Part shown: positions 9,355 to 18,282 of the stretch, in pieces | How the letters are laid out: every line of letters begins with the position of its first letter | Position numbering within the stretch: the stretch's first letter is position 1 | Assembly: GCA_016933335.1 (NCBI GenBank) | Contig: JAFGBD010000049.1 | Span: 1 to 61,321, forward strand | Length of the DNA: 61,321 bases | From: Bacteroidales bacterium | Lineage (GTDB): Bacteria; Bacteroidota; Bacteroidia; Bacteroidales; UBA10428 | Reading direction: 5' to 3' | Translations under genes and position numbers: made by a program | Notes under the pieces: generated by a model | Seen by the model: only the letters and a program-made list of their open reading frames with translations | Told to the model about the DNA's origin: nothing | Database searches by the model: none

Positions 9355-9556
9355 AATTAAGCCTCAATAAAAAACCCGCATTCACATACCTCACTATGAC
9401 AAAAGAATCCCTTTCAGACATTTCTGAATTTATAACTTGCACATGCGGCATTAAGTGATTATAAATATTTCATCCATGATATTCTTTTACTCATCAGAAA
9501 TGACAGGCAAATTGTCAATTAAAGCATTTTTATACTGCATATTATGAATCTATTGT

Positions 9557-9564
9557 TAATTTTG
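9557..9564 (+). promoter_or_regulatory. Candidate -7 element upstream of nhaA-like gene
   Basis: TAATTTTG matches the Bacteroidota -7 consensus TAnnTTTG exactly and lies 34 bp before the ATG at 9599, a suitable distance for a short leader. I do not see a good -33 TTG at the usual 19-21 bp spacing, so the assignment is tentative. Confidence 0.4.
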
Positions 9565-9598
9565 CCACCATATTTCAAATTCTAAGAATTTCAGGGAA

Positions 9599-10957
9599 AT
9601 GGAAAAGCAGAGCAATGAGGTTGTAAGGACTATTTTAAATCCATTTCAAAGGTTTTTTCAAATTGAATCATCAGGTTGTATCCTCCTGCTTTTCTTTACT
9701 ATCATAGCAATTACGCTTGTGAATTCTTCATTTTCTGATACATATCTCAATTTCTGGAAAAATGAAATATCAGTCTCGGTTGCAGGTTTTAACCTGTCAG
9801 CTTCATTGAAACAATGGATAAATGATGGTTTGATGACCATCTTCTTTTTTGTGGCAGGTTTGGAAATCAAGCGGGAACTGATGATTGGAGAGCTCTCAAA
9901 CGGTAAAAAAGCCTTTTTGCCTGTTTTTGCTGCAATAGGAGGAATGATTGTTCCGGCATTTACATATGTCATCCTCAATGAAGATCCTGCCACATTCAAA
10001 GGATGGAGCATCCCCATGGCAACGGATATTACTTTTTCGCTGGGTATTCTGGGTTTGCTGGGCAAAAGGGTACCTGTCAGCCTGAAGGTTTTTTTTGTAA
10101 CATTTGTAATTGTCAGCAACCTGGGCGCAGTTTCTGTAATGGCCATATTTAACAGTACCTATATTCACCTGAAATATTTACTCATCGGTTCAGGATTATT
10201 TCTTTATCTGGTTTTATTTAACCTGTTAAAATTCAGATTTATCCCGGTATATATGATTTTTGGCTGGATCATCTGGTATATGTTTTTTGAGTCAGGTATC
10301 CATCCATCCCTGGCAGGTATATTAATAGCATTTACCATCCCGCTTGGAAGAAAAATCAGGATCAATACGTTCCGTAAAAGGATGGATTCAAATCTGCAGG
10401 AATTCTGCAATGATGAATCCAATAATAAGGTTGCCTTAACCGATGAACAACTGGCTGCCATTTATAACATGGAATCGGAAACAAAAAAGGTACAAAGTCC
10501 TCTGCAATCTCTTGAGCACAGGCTGCATGGACCTGTTACATATTTCATCATCCCTGTATTTGTTCTGGCAAACGCCGGTGTGATTCTGGAAAAACCGGAC
10601 ATCAATATTTTACTACATCCTTTGACTGCCAGTACAGGTTTTAGTCTTATCTTTGGTAAGACAGCCGGTGTGTTTATCTTTTCCTGGCTTGCCATTAAGC
10701 TTAAGCTTGCCCTGAAGCCCGGGAATGTAAAACTGATTCATATCTTTGGAGCTTCCCTGCTTGGTGGTATGGGTTTTTCAATATCCATTTTCATAGCCGG
10801 TCAGACATTCAACATCCCGGAATTATTAAACACAGCAAAAGTGGGAATCATGGCTGCAACATTCATCTCGGCAGTTCTGGGATTACTGATCCTGCGGATT
10901 TCACTCAAGAAACAAAACAGATCAAAAACTGTTAAAAAGAAAACAGCTGAAGAATGA
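9599..10957 (+). CDS. NhaA-family transporter lacking the paired transport aspartates
   Basis: A 452-residue polytopic membrane protein of the NhaA Na+/H+ antiporter family: FFFVAGLEIKREL, PMATDITFSLGILGLLGKRVP, GIHPSLAG, VLANAGV, FGKTAGVFIFSWLAIKL and LGGMGFSISIFIAG. The equivalents of E. coli Asp133 (Asp143), His225 (His235) and Lys300 (Lys354) are present. The essential Asp163-Asp164 pair, normally in a segment like IIDDLGAI, is replaced by Ser173-Asn174 in VIVSNLGAV (codons AGC AAC at 10115-10120). Classical 2H+/Na+ exchange through that pair is therefore unlikely. The stop codon overlaps the start of the APS reductase gene (ATGA), implying co-translation. The name nhaA would be transferred by most pipelines; I leave the symbol blank because function is doubtful. 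Confidence 0.88.
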   Translation: MEKQSNEVVRTILNPFQRFFQIESSGCILLLFFTIIAITLVNSSFSDTYLNFWKNEISVSVAGFNLSASLKQWINDGLMTIFFFVAGLEIKRELMIGELSNGKKAFLPVFAAIGGMIVPAFTYVILNEDPATFKGWSIPMATDITFSLGILGLLGKRVPVSLKVFFVTFVIVSNLGAVSVMAIFNSTYIHLKYLLIGSGLFLYLVLFNLLKFRFIPVYMIFGWIIWYMFFESGIHPSLAGILIAFTIPLGRKIRINTFRKRMDSNLQEFCNDESNNKVALTDEQLAAIYNMESETKKVQSPLQSLEHRLHGPVTYFIIPVFVLANAGVILEKPDINILLHPLTASTGFSLIFGKTAGVFIFSWLAIKLKLALKPGNVKLIHIFGASLLGGMGFSISIFIAGQTFNIPELLNTAKVGIMAATFISAVLGLLILRISLKKQNRSKTVKKKTAEE

Positions 10958-11658
10958 AAGAAGATCCTGAATTATTGAATGCTTTGTTTAAAGACAAGCA
11001 ACCTGCTGAAATACTGGCTTATTTTCTTGATAAATATAAAGGAAAAGTGGCACTTGGTTCAAGTCTGGGTGCTGAAGACCAGGTGCTGACAGATATGATC
11101 GTGAAAATTGACAGGAAAACGAAAATTTTTACGCTGGATACCGGAAGACTGTTCCCTGAAACATACCAGCTGATCGAGAAAACCAACCGGAAATATCAAA
11201 TCAACATCAGGATTTATTTCCCTGATACGGTACAGGTTGAAAAGATGGTAAATGAAAAAGGAATTAATCTTTTTTATGAAAGTATTGAAAACCGGAAACT
11301 TTGTTGTCATATCCGTAAAATTGAACCCTCAAAAAGAGCCTTGCACGGAATGAAAATATGGATAACCGGGATCAGAAAAGACCAGTCTTTATCACGTTTC
11401 TATAACAAGCATGTGGAATGGGAAAATGAAAACAAACTCCTTAAGATAAATCCTTTGCTTAACTGGACTGAAAAACAGGTATGGGAATATATCAAATTCA
11501 ATCATGTACCTTATAATGAGCTGCATGATAAAGGTTTTCCAAGCATTGGCTGTATGCCGTGTACGCGGACTGTAAAACCCGGTGAAGATATCCGGTCAGG
11601 AAGATGGTGGTGGGAGGATGCCGGACACAAAGAATGCGGACTTCATAACAGAAAATAA
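10954..11658 (+). CDS. cysH: Adenylyl-sulfate reductase, [4Fe-4S] CysH type
   Basis: A 234-residue cytoplasmic enzyme of sulfate assimilation that reduces APS to sulfite using thioredoxin. Motifs are SSLGAEDQVL (nucleotide-binding loop), TLDTGRLFPET, LCCHIRKIEP, WITGIRKDQS and the C-terminal ECGLH with catalytic Cys228. The cluster ligands of APS-type reductases are present as Cys117-Cys118 and Cys200-x2-Cys203 (GCMPCTR). PAPS reductases lack these, so APS is the expected substrate. The start ATG overlaps the stop of the preceding NhaA-like gene by 4 bp. No cysD/cysN or sulfite reductase gene is in the window, so the rest of the pathway must lie elsewhere. Confidence 0.93.
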   Translation: MKEDPELLNALFKDKQPAEILAYFLDKYKGKVALGSSLGAEDQVLTDMIVKIDRKTKIFTLDTGRLFPETYQLIEKTNRKYQINIRIYFPDTVQVEKMVNEKGINLFYESIENRKLCCHIRKIEPSKRALHGMKIWITGIRKDQSLSRFYNKHVEWENENKLLKINPLLNWTEKQVWEYIKFNHVPYNELHDKGFPSIGCMPCTRTVKPGEDIRSGRWWWEDAGHKECGLHNRK

Positions 11659-11662
11659 TATT

Positions 11663-12037
11663 ATGGCAGGGGGAGCTCAGATAGTACAACATAAGAACAA
11701 GGATATCTATTATATTGATTATTCAAACATCAAAACAACAGGGGAATTTCTCAAAACAATGAGAGAAGCAGCTGCCTTCAGGGAAAAAGTAAGGGCCATG
11801 GGGAAAAAAGACCTGCTGGTTCTTGTAAATATTACAGACAGTTATTTAAATGTTGAGATACTAGATGAGTTGAAGAAGGCGGGCAGGATCATCAGTGAAA
11901 TGACCAAAAAAGAAGCAATTGTCGGTATCACAGGCTATAAAAAAATCCTCCTTCAGATCGTACAGACATTTGCCAATCTGAATTTCCAGGTGTTCAGAAA
12001 CATTGATGATGCAAAAGACTGGTTGGTTAAGGATTAA
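11663..12037 (+). CDS. STAS/SEC14 (SpoIIAA-like) domain protein
   Basis: A 124-residue soluble protein beginning at ATG 11663, four bases after the cysH stop. The frame is open from 11582 inside cysH, but that start would overlap cysH by 77 bp and add an unrelated N-terminus, so the internal ATG is preferred. Alternating beta/alpha pattern with KDIYYIDYSN, KKDLLVLVNIT, EAIVGITGYKKI and a C-terminal DDAKDWLV resembles small SpoIIAA-like/STAS proteins common in Bacteroidota. There is no membrane segment. It may bind a small ligand or regulate a partner; tight linkage to the NhaA-like gene and cysH suggests a related job, which is inference. Confidence 0.65.
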   Translation: MAGGAQIVQHKNKDIYYIDYSNIKTTGEFLKTMREAAAFREKVRAMGKKDLLVLVNITDSYLNVEILDELKKAGRIISEMTKKEAIVGITGYKKILLQIVQTFANLNFQVFRNIDDAKDWLVKD

Positions 12038-12048
12038 AAAGCAGATTT

Positions 12049-13524
12049 TCAGTACCCCCTGGCAATCAATACCCTTTGCTTCGATGGCTTTCCTGTGATA
12101 ATGCACTTCCCTTCGGATGACTCATTGACCAATGGTATACACCTGATAGTAGCCCTGGTTTCTTCATTGATCTTTTTTTCTGTTTCAGGAGTACCATCCC
12201 AGTGTGCCGAAATGAAACCTCCCTTTTTATTGAGGATATCTTTCATTTCATCATAATTATCTGCTTTGAATGTGTTTGCATCTCTGAAAGCAAGGGCTTT
12301 TTGAAATATATTTTGCTGAATCTCAGTTAAAAGATCTTCAATATAACTTTCAATCCCCTCCTGTGGCAAGGTTTTTTTCTCAAGTGTATCACGCCGCGCA
12401 ATTTCAACAGTGTTGTCGTCATAATCTTTGGGACCAATGGCCAATCTGACCGGAACGCCTTTCAGTTCATATTCGGCAAATTTCCATCCTGGCTTATGGG
12501 TTTCCCTGTTATCAAACTTTACACTTAGCCCCTTTTCTTCCAGCATTTTTTTTATCTGCTCAGCCTTTACGGCTATCTGTAAACGCTGAGTCTCATTTTT
12601 ATATATTGGTACAATTACAACGTGTATCGGGGCAAGTTTAGGCGGAATGATCAATCCGTTATTATCCGAATGCGTCATGATCAAAGCGCCTATTAATCTT
12701 GTAGTTACACCCCAGGAAGTTGCCCATACATAATCAAGCTTCCCGTTTTTATCGGTAAAGGTTACTTCGAAAGCTTTGGCAAAGTTCTGTCCCAGAAAAT
12801 GTGATGTGCCGGCTTGTATTGCTTTACCATCCTGCATAAGAGCTTCAATGCAATAAGTATCAACAGCACCTGCAAATTTTTCTGATTCTGTTTTGAGTCC
12901 TTTTATGACCGGCACCGCCATATATTCTTCAGCAAACCGGGTGTAAATTTCCAGTATTTTCATCGTTTCTTCAATGGCTTCCTCACGTGTTGCATGAGCT
13001 GTATGTCCTTCCTGCCAGAGAAATTCAGTTGTTCTCAGGAACAGCCTGGTTCGCATTTCCCAGCGAACAATATTGGCCCACTGGTTATAGAGTATAGGAA
13101 GGTCTCTGTATGATTGAATCCAGTTCCTGTATGTATTCCAGATAATGGTTTCGGAAGTGGGACGTATCACCAGCTCCTCTTCAAGTTTTGCCTCAGGATC
13201 AACGATAAGTCCTTTGCCCCCGGGATCATTTTTAAGACGATAATGTGTCACAACCGCACATTCCTTGGCAAATCCTTCGACATGCTCAGCCTCTTTGCTT
13301 AAAAACGACTTTGGTATAAATAATGGGAAATAGACATTCAGATGACCCGTTTTCTTGAATAATCCGTCCAGGGCTGCCTGTATTTTTTCCCAGATCGCAT
13401 AACCATATGGTTTTATCACCATGCAACCCCTGACTGCGGAATATTCTGCCAGATCTGCCTTTATAACAAGATCATTGTACCACTGTGAATAATTATCCTC
13501 CTTGCTGGTTAATTCTTTGGCCAT
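12049..13524 (-). CDS. proS: Prolyl-tRNA synthetase (archaeal/eukaryotic type, ProS type 3)
   Basis: A 491-residue class II aminoacyl-tRNA synthetase charging tRNA-Pro in the cytoplasm. Seen are motif 1 region [16 protein letters not shown] and [10 protein letters not shown], motif 2 with [23 protein letters not shown], the proline pocket region [16 protein letters not shown], and motif 3 [15 protein letters not shown]. The anticodon-binding domain is [19 protein letters not shown], followed by the C-terminal zinc-like domain ending in ARGY. There is no bacterial-type editing insertion, consistent with the shorter type 3 enzyme. It is convergent with the STAS-like gene (11-bp gap) and divergent from the lipoprotein gene. 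Confidence 0.97.
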   Translation of the reverse strand: MAKELTSKEDNYSQWYNDLVIKADLAEYSAVRGCMVIKPYGYAIWEKIQAALDGLFKKTGHLNVYFPLFIPKSFLSKEAEHVEGFAKECAVVTHYRLKNDPGGKGLIVDPEAKLEEELVIRPTSETIIWNTYRNWIQSYRDLPILYNQWANIVRWEMRTRLFLRTTEFLWQEGHTAHATREEAIEETMKILEIYTRFAEEYMAVPVIKGLKTESEKFAGAVDTYCIEALMQDGKAIQAGTSHFLGQNFAKAFEVTFTDKNGKLDYVWATSWGVTTRLIGALIMTHSDNNGLIIPPKLAPIHVVIVPIYKNETQRLQIAVKAEQIKKMLEEKGLSVKFDNRETHKPGWKFAEYELKGVPVRLAIGPKDYDDNTVEIARRDTLEKKTLPQEGIESYIEDLLTEIQQNIFQKALAFRDANTFKADNYDEMKDILNKKGGFISAHWDGTPETEKKINEETRATIRCIPLVNESSEGKCIITGKPSKQRVLIARGY

Positions 13525-13577
13525 ATTCTGATTTTTGGTATGGTATTTGTGTTATTAAATATGAATTAAAACTGGTA

Positions 13578-13610
13578 CAAAGTAAAAAAATAAAATCATA
13601 TCTTCACAAA
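13578..13610 (-). promoter_or_regulatory. Candidate proS promoter (-33 TTTG, -7 TTACTTTG)
   Basis: On the minus strand TTTG (13610-13607) is followed after 21 bp by TTACTTTG (13585-13578), one mismatch from the Bacteroidota TAnnTTTG -7 box. It lies 54 bp upstream of the proS ATG in the 109-bp divergent intergenic region. Confidence 0.45.
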
Positions 13611-13619
13611 GTAAAATTT

Positions 13620-13626
13620 AAGGAGG
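13620..13626 (+). promoter_or_regulatory. Strong Shine-Dalgarno AAGGAGG
   Basis: A perfect AAGGAGG stands 7 bases before the ATG at 13634. Most genes in this window, as usual in Bacteroidota, lack a clear SD, so this site stands out and fixes the start of the lipoprotein. Confidence 0.8.
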
Positions 13627-13633
13627 CTTAATT

Positions 13634-15280
13634 ATGAAAACACTTGCAATCATAACAACAATAACCGGAGCGCTTTTTCTCGCATCATGCTCCAGCAGTT
13701 TTCGAGCCACATCCGAATACGATGATGTTTATTATACCCCGTCAGATCGACCGGCAGTGGTAACGGAAACAGTTGTCACTCCTGCCAATGAGGAACCTCT
13801 GAGTGATTATGAAAAATATATTGCCTCGCTTGAAAATCAGAATAGAATGACCGAAGGCATCCAGGAACAGGATACCATGCAATATGCAGATGAAGAATTG
13901 TTAAGCGACAAGGATTACCTTGACACCGAATATTATGAAGAAGACGGCAATACTTATGTGACCAACAATTACTATTACGATGACTATTATTATGCATCAA
14001 GGATAAGAAGGTTTCACAGGCCTTTTTATTCATTTGGCTATTATGATCCCTGGTATTATGATCCTTACTGGTACGATTACAGTCCAATTCACTGGTCATT
14101 AGGATATTCCTGGGGATATTATCCTTCATGGAGCTTCGGCTTTTCATGGGGTTATCCATACTACTGGGGTTCGCCATACTATTATTCATCATGGTATAGT
14201 CCGTACTGGTATGGCGGCTATTATCACAGCTACTGGCATTCGCCCTATTACTCATACTGGCATGGATACAGAAACGGATACTACGATTCCTATTACGGAG
14301 GTTATTACGGAAACTATTATTCCCATAACGATTATTACAGACACAGCCCGGTATATTATGGTCAACGCAGAAGCATTTCAACCGGGAGAGGCACAGCAAC
14401 AAGAAATCCTGTTAATGCAGGGAATATAAAAACCACTTCAAATGCCGCATCAGAAACAGGCAGAAGGACCATAACCCCGTCAGGTTCAAGAGACGCTGCA
14501 GGTGGAACATCCGGACGCAGGGAAGTTGTAGGCACTGACCGTTCAACCAATACACAGGGAACCGGTACTTCCCCTGCTACCGGTACATCAACAGGCAGAA
14601 GAGCAACGGGAACCGACCCGGCAACCAGGCAGGGAACCGGTACAACACCGTCAAGGACTACCACCGGAGACAGACGGAATTATTCTACTGAATATACCAG
14701 ACCTGCTTCTGAAAGACCGGTTTATACCAGACCTTCAGGCAGCAGTACTAGAGCCACCCAGTCAAGAACTACCAGTACCTACAGGTCAGAATCAGGTTCA
14801 AGAACCCAGACCATTTATACAAGACCGTCAAGCAGTTCTTCCAGCCGGACCTATTCGGGCAGTACAAGTAAGAGCACTACTGCAAGGCCTTCATCCACAC
14901 CTTCATACACAGGACCAAACAGTTCCGGTCGTACTTATTCCAGCCCCGGTTCAGGCAGAAGCAGTTCCAGCCCGGGCAGTTCGGGTTCAGACAGAAGCTA
15001 TTCAAGTCCGAGCAGATCAAGTTCCAGTTATTCAAGACCGAGCAGCTCCGGATCAAGCAGAAGTTATTCTTCACCAAGCCGTTCAAGCAGTTCAAGCAGA
15101 AGCTATTCTGCACCTTCCAGCTCAGGATCAAGCAGAAGCTATTCTGCACCAAGCCGTTCCAGCAGCTCCGGATCAGGCAGAAGCTATTCCGGAAGCAGTT
15201 CAAGTTCCGGAAGCTCCCGTTCCAGTTCCAGCTCGAGCTCAGGTGGTTCAAGGTCCAGCTCAGGCGGCGGCAGACGATAA
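13634..15280 (+). CDS. Low-complexity lipoprotein: Tyr/Trp-rich then Ser/Thr/Arg-rich
   Basis: I do not recognise a functional family. The 548-residue product has a lipoprotein signal peptide with lipobox LASC (Cys19), so it should be membrane-anchored, probably in the outer membrane. An acidic segment (~25-105) is followed by ~110-255, extremely rich in Tyr, Trp, Gly, Ser and His (for example YYDPWYYDPYWYDYSP). The rest is Ser/Thr/Arg/Gly-rich, with repeated motifs like RSYSSPSRSSSS and a C-terminus of nearly pure Ser/Gly/Arg. The last ~40% is basic and likely disordered. It could be an envelope-associated adhesive or cross-linked surface protein, but that is speculation. The strong SD suggests high expression. 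Confidence 0.8.
   Translation: MKTLAIITTITGALFLASCSSSFRATSEYDDVYYTPSDRPAVVTETVVTPANEEPLSDYEKYIASLENQNRMTEGIQEQDTMQYADEELLSDKDYLDTEYYEEDGNTYVTNNYYYDDYYYASRIRRFHRPFYSFGYYDPWYYDPYWYDYSPIHWSLGYSWGYYPSWSFGFSWGYPYYWGSPYYYSSWYSPYWYGGYYHSYWHSPYYSYWHGYRNGYYDSYYGGYYGNYYSHNDYYRHSPVYYGQRRSISTGRGTATRNPVNAGNIKTTSNAASETGRRTITPSGSRDAAGGTSGRREVVGTDRSTNTQGTGTSPATGTSTGRRATGTDPATRQGTGTTPSRTTTGDRRNYSTEYTRPASERPVYTRPSGSSTRATQSRTTSTYRSESGSRTQTIYTRPSSSSSSRTYSGSTSKSTTARPSSTPSYTGPNSSGRTYSSPGSGRSSSSPGSSGSDRSYSSPSRSSSSYSRPSSSGSSRSYSSPSRSSSSSRSYSAPSSSGSSRSYSAPSRSSSSGSGRSYSGSSSSSGSSRSSSSSSSGGSRSSSGGGRR
14991..15189 (+). repeat. Degenerate in-gene repeat (RSYS units)
   Basis: Five copies of a motif close to gCAGAAGCTATTC occur at about 14991, 15056, 15095, 15131 and 15176, embedded in longer Ser-codon tracts. 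They encode the RSYS cores of the serine-rich tail. Spacing is uneven (36-65 bp), so this is a coding low-complexity repeat, not a regular satellite. Confidence 0.75.
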
Positions 15281-15363
15281 ACAATAAATGATCGTTAAAC
15301 AAATTAAAAGATTTTCTGACTGAAATCAGAGAAAATGGTAATTCATTATAATAATACAAAGTC

Positions 15364-16827
15364 ATGAAAAGAATATTTCTAACAGTAACAGGCATTACAA
15401 TAGCTATCATTATAAGCGCCCAGAACTATGTTGATGCTTTAAGATACTCACAGTTTTTCCCGACCGGTTCTGCCAGGAATCTGAGCATGGGAGGAACCAT
15501 GGGTATTTTTGGAGGTGATTTATCTTCAGCTTATACCAATCCGGCCGGCCTGGGAGTTTACAGAAAATCTGAGCTGGCAATGACACCCGGTTATAATTAT
15601 TCCGGCTTCAATGCCGATTATCACCATAACAGTTCCGAAGATTTTATCCATAAAATCAGCCTGGATAACATCGGATTTGTCTCGGCTTATCAGAATAAAT
15701 CATCGGGACTCGTAGGAGTGAGCTTTGGAATAACCTATAACAGGCTTAAAGATTTCAACAGCAATATGATCATTTCAGGAACAAATCCCAATTCATCGCT
15801 TGCAGATTATTTTATGATGAATGCAAACGGCATTTCCCCTGATTACCTTGACGGATACTGGGAATGGCTGGCCTATGAAGGCATGATCATCGAGATTGAT
15901 TCAACAAAACCCTTATATCAATATCAAACTCCTGTGCTGCTTGATGTTTCACAAAGAAGAACACTGACCACAAAGGGCAACCTGGGCGAATGGGATTTTG
16001 CCTTTGGCCTGAATTACAACCATAAGTTTTATCTGGGTGCCGGAATGGGTGTTGTCAGTTTAAGATACTCTGAAATAAATGATCACTATGAGTTTGACAG
16101 TCAGAATTTAAGTGATTTTGACAATTTCACATTCAGCCAGGAACTCACGGCACGGGGAACAGGTGTCAATTTCAGGCTGGGCTTTATTGCACGGCCGGTG
16201 GAATTCATCAGAATCGGAGCAACCATGCAGACCCCGACATGGTATAACATTGAAGATGATTTTTATACAACCTTAATTTCCAATTTTGGTTCGAGTACCT
16301 ACAGTTCATATCCGACAGACTATGACGGAAGCGAACTCGGTGACCTCGTCAGCGAATACAAACTGGTAACCCCTTTCAAATCCACCGGAAGCATCGGACT
16401 TCAATTCGGAAAGATCGGACTGATAGGTGTTGAAGCGGAATATATTAATTACGCCTCCATGAGACTCCGTGAGGGATACGACGGTTACAACTTCTATGAT
16501 GAAAATAACGAAATTACCGACGCTTTCAGAGACATCATAAATTTTAGAACCGGCGGTGAAATCAGAGTTGATAAAATATCTATCAGAGGAGGTTTTGCAT
16601 ACTTTCCAAGTCCGTATGAAAAAGGAGAGCTGAATGAAGATGCCAGGAATATGAATATAAGTGCAGGCTTTGGAATAAGGGATAAAAACTTTTTCATCGA
16701 TCTCGGAACAGTATATATTATTCAAAATGAAAAATACAATCTTTATAATGATCCGGGAGGCAGTAATGTTGCAGATTTAAAAAACCGGTACCTTAAGGTG
16801 CTTGCAACAGTTGGATTCAGATTTTAA
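15364..16827 (+). CDS. OmpP1/FadL/TodX-like outer-membrane protein
   Basis: A 487-residue exported protein with signal peptide MKRIFLTVTGITIAIIISA. The N-terminal plug-like region ARNLSMGGTMGIFGG...SAYTNPAGLG carries the NPAGL motif typical of FadL-like proteins. Many alternating aromatic strands follow, and the chain ends in Phe (VLATVGFRF), as expected of an outer-membrane barrel. It likely forms a channel for hydrophobic compounds; substrate unknown. It follows the lipoprotein by 83 bp; that gap contains an imperfect hairpin (15311-15336) without a T-run. It ends at a bidirectional terminator. Confidence 0.82.
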   Translation: MKRIFLTVTGITIAIIISAQNYVDALRYSQFFPTGSARNLSMGGTMGIFGGDLSSAYTNPAGLGVYRKSELAMTPGYNYSGFNADYHHNSSEDFIHKISLDNIGFVSAYQNKSSGLVGVSFGITYNRLKDFNSNMIISGTNPNSSLADYFMMNANGISPDYLDGYWEWLAYEGMIIEIDSTKPLYQYQTPVLLDVSQRRTLTTKGNLGEWDFAFGLNYNHKFYLGAGMGVVSLRYSEINDHYEFDSQNLSDFDNFTFSQELTARGTGVNFRLGFIARPVEFIRIGATMQTPTWYNIEDDFYTTLISNFGSSTYSSYPTDYDGSELGDLVSEYKLVTPFKSTGSIGLQFGKIGLIGVEAEYINYASMRLREGYDGYNFYDENNEITDAFRDIINFRTGGEIRVDKISIRGGFAYFPSPYEKGELNEDARNMNISAGFGIRDKNFFIDLGTVYIIQNEKYNLYNDPGGSNVADLKNRYLKVLATVGFRF

Positions 16828-16862
16828 TATAATTATACAGGGTTCATCAGATGTGATTTTAG

Positions 16863-16892
16863 GGCACTGAACAAAGTCAGTGCCTTTTTTTT
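16863..16892. terminator. Bidirectional rho-independent terminator
   Basis: GGCACTGA (16863-16870) pairs with TCAGTGCC (16877-16884) around a 6-nt loop, followed by eight T. It serves the FadL-like gene on the plus strand and overlaps the stop codon of the convergent wbqC-like gene. Confidence 0.85.
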
Positions 16893-17539
16893 ATAGATTC
16901 CCGGAGAATGTGATGACTATCCGGTCCCGCATTAAATATCAGGTCCACAACACTCAGATTCGGGATAAAGCCATGCTTCCCTTCAAATACCTGCCGGTAG
17001 GTAACCGGTTCAAAAAACCGGTCATGCCTTCTGAGCCTTTTTTTTGGACTGATTGTCTGGCGGTAATCATGCAATTCAGCATTGCCGGAATAATCCTTGC
17101 TCAGTGAATAGGAGCCATCCAGATTCAATATACCGGTTATATGATTCAACAATTTCAGGTTGAAGCCAACAAGATATTCATCCTTGCTGAATATCAGCTC
17201 ACATAACTCATCCTTGTAAAACTCAAAAAAAGGAGAATTCTGATAAGCCGAGACCAATGATTTCCAGTGTATATTCTGCCAGTCATTATCATAATCAATC
17301 CGTATGTCGGTGATGATATTTTTGATACCATGCTTCTTCTTAACAGGAATAACCAAAGTTAGCGGTCCATTGGTGCCATATATTACACAACGGTTTCTGT
17401 ACGACTGTTTCTGGAAGTTTTCGTGCATTTCCAGATACACCCGGTCATAAGCCATGAATTTTGTCATATATTGAACAGGGGGCAGATAGGCAACGGAAAG
17501 TAAAGCTGATCCGGGTTTCTGCATTGATGAGGGTATCAC
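16877..17539 (-). CDS. WbqC family protein
   Basis: A 220-residue soluble protein of the WbqC family (YLPPVQYMTKFMAYD near the N-terminus, NFQKQSYRNRCVIYGTNG, LVIPVKKKHG, WQNIHWKSLVSAYQNSPFF). WbqC-like proteins are linked to O-antigen/surface polysaccharide biosynthesis, but the biochemical role is not settled. In many Bacteroidota the gene neighbours lepB/dapB; here it is the last gene of the lar operon, its start overlapping the larB stop by 4 bp. The link to nickel-cofactor synthesis may be only transcriptional. Confidence 0.88.
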   Translation of the reverse strand: MIPSSMQKPGSALLSVAYLPPVQYMTKFMAYDRVYLEMHENFQKQSYRNRCVIYGTNGPLTLVIPVKKKHGIKNIITDIRIDYDNDWQNIHWKSLVSAYQNSPFFEFYKDELCELIFSKDEYLVGFNLKLLNHITGILNLDGSYSLSKDYSGNAELHDYRQTISPKKRLRRHDRFFEPVTYRQVFEGKHGFIPNLSVVDLIFNAGPDSHHILRESIKKRH

Positions 17540-18282
17540 AATTTATTGATCATGCCTGCCATATATCCGGCTCCAAACCCGTTGTCGATATTGACAACGC
17601 TCACACCGCTCGCACAGCTGGTAAGCATTCCCAGCAATGCAGATAAGCCATTAAAACTGGCGCCATAGCCAACGCTGGTCGGAACGGCAATCACAGGCTT
17701 GTCCACGAGCCCTCCGACAATGCTCGGGAGTGCCCCTTCCATTCCGGCAACCACAACAATAACCCTGGCATTCCTGATTTCGGGAAGTTTATTATACAAC
17801 CTGTGTATACCGGCAACACCGACATCAAATACCCTTGATACCCTGTTCCCGAAAAATTCAGCAGTAACAGCAGCTTCTTCCGCAACCGGTATATCCGATG
17901 TGCCGGCAGTAACAACGGCAATGGTTGTTTGTGTTAATTTCTGCTGAGTGCGTTTTATTGAAATGATCCTGGCCAGCGCATGAAATTTGGCTTCGTCACA
18001 AATCTTTTTTACAGCCGTATACATCTTTTCTGTTGCACGTGTTGCAAGAATATTTTGATTACCGGTCAGCATGTGCTGAACAATATCCCTGACCTGGTCC
18101 ACTGTTTTTCCTGAACAGAATATTACCTCGGGATAGCCTGTCCTTAACTCACGGTGATTGTCAATCTTGCTGTGCCCGAGATCTGTAAATGAAAATTCCT
18201 TAAGTTTCTTTACCGCATCATCGATACCGATCTCACCATTTCGGACACTGGTAAAAAGTTGTTTTAATTCTTCAGGTCTCAT
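17536..18282 (-). CDS. larB: LarB, pyridinium-3,5-biscarboxylic acid mononucleotide synthase
   Basis: LarB carboxylates and hydrolyses nicotinic acid adenine dinucleotide to make the first precursor of the nickel-pincer nucleotide (NPN) cofactor. The 248-residue protein has the PurE-like C-terminal domain: VVTAGTSDIPVAEEAA, VVVAGMEGALPSIVGGL, AVPTSVGYGASFNGLSALL and TSCASGVSVVNIDNGFGAG. Cys223 in that last motif matches the cysteine that binds the substrate ring covalently in characterised LarB. Both ends overlap neighbours by 4 bp (larE upstream, wbqC downstream). Confidence 0.94.
   Translation of the reverse strand: MRPEELKQLFTSVRNGEIGIDDAVKKLKEFSFTDLGHSKIDNHRELRTGYPEVIFCSGKTVDQVRDIVQHMLTGNQNILATRATEKMYTAVKKICDEAKFHALARIISIKRTQQKLTQTTIAVVTAGTSDIPVAEEAAVTAEFFGNRVSRVFDVGVAGIHRLYNKLPEIRNARVIVVVAGMEGALPSIVGGLVDKPVIAVPTSVGYGASFNGLSALLGMLTSCASGVSVVNIDNGFGAGYMAGMINKL

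Noticed and set aside
14877..15410. Long antisense frame across the serine-rich lipoprotein
   Set aside because: It mirrors the repetitive Ser/Arg codons of the sense gene, has unnatural composition (N, C, L, W-rich) and covers the strong sense gene. Other long antisense frames over the lipoprotein are rejected for the same reason.
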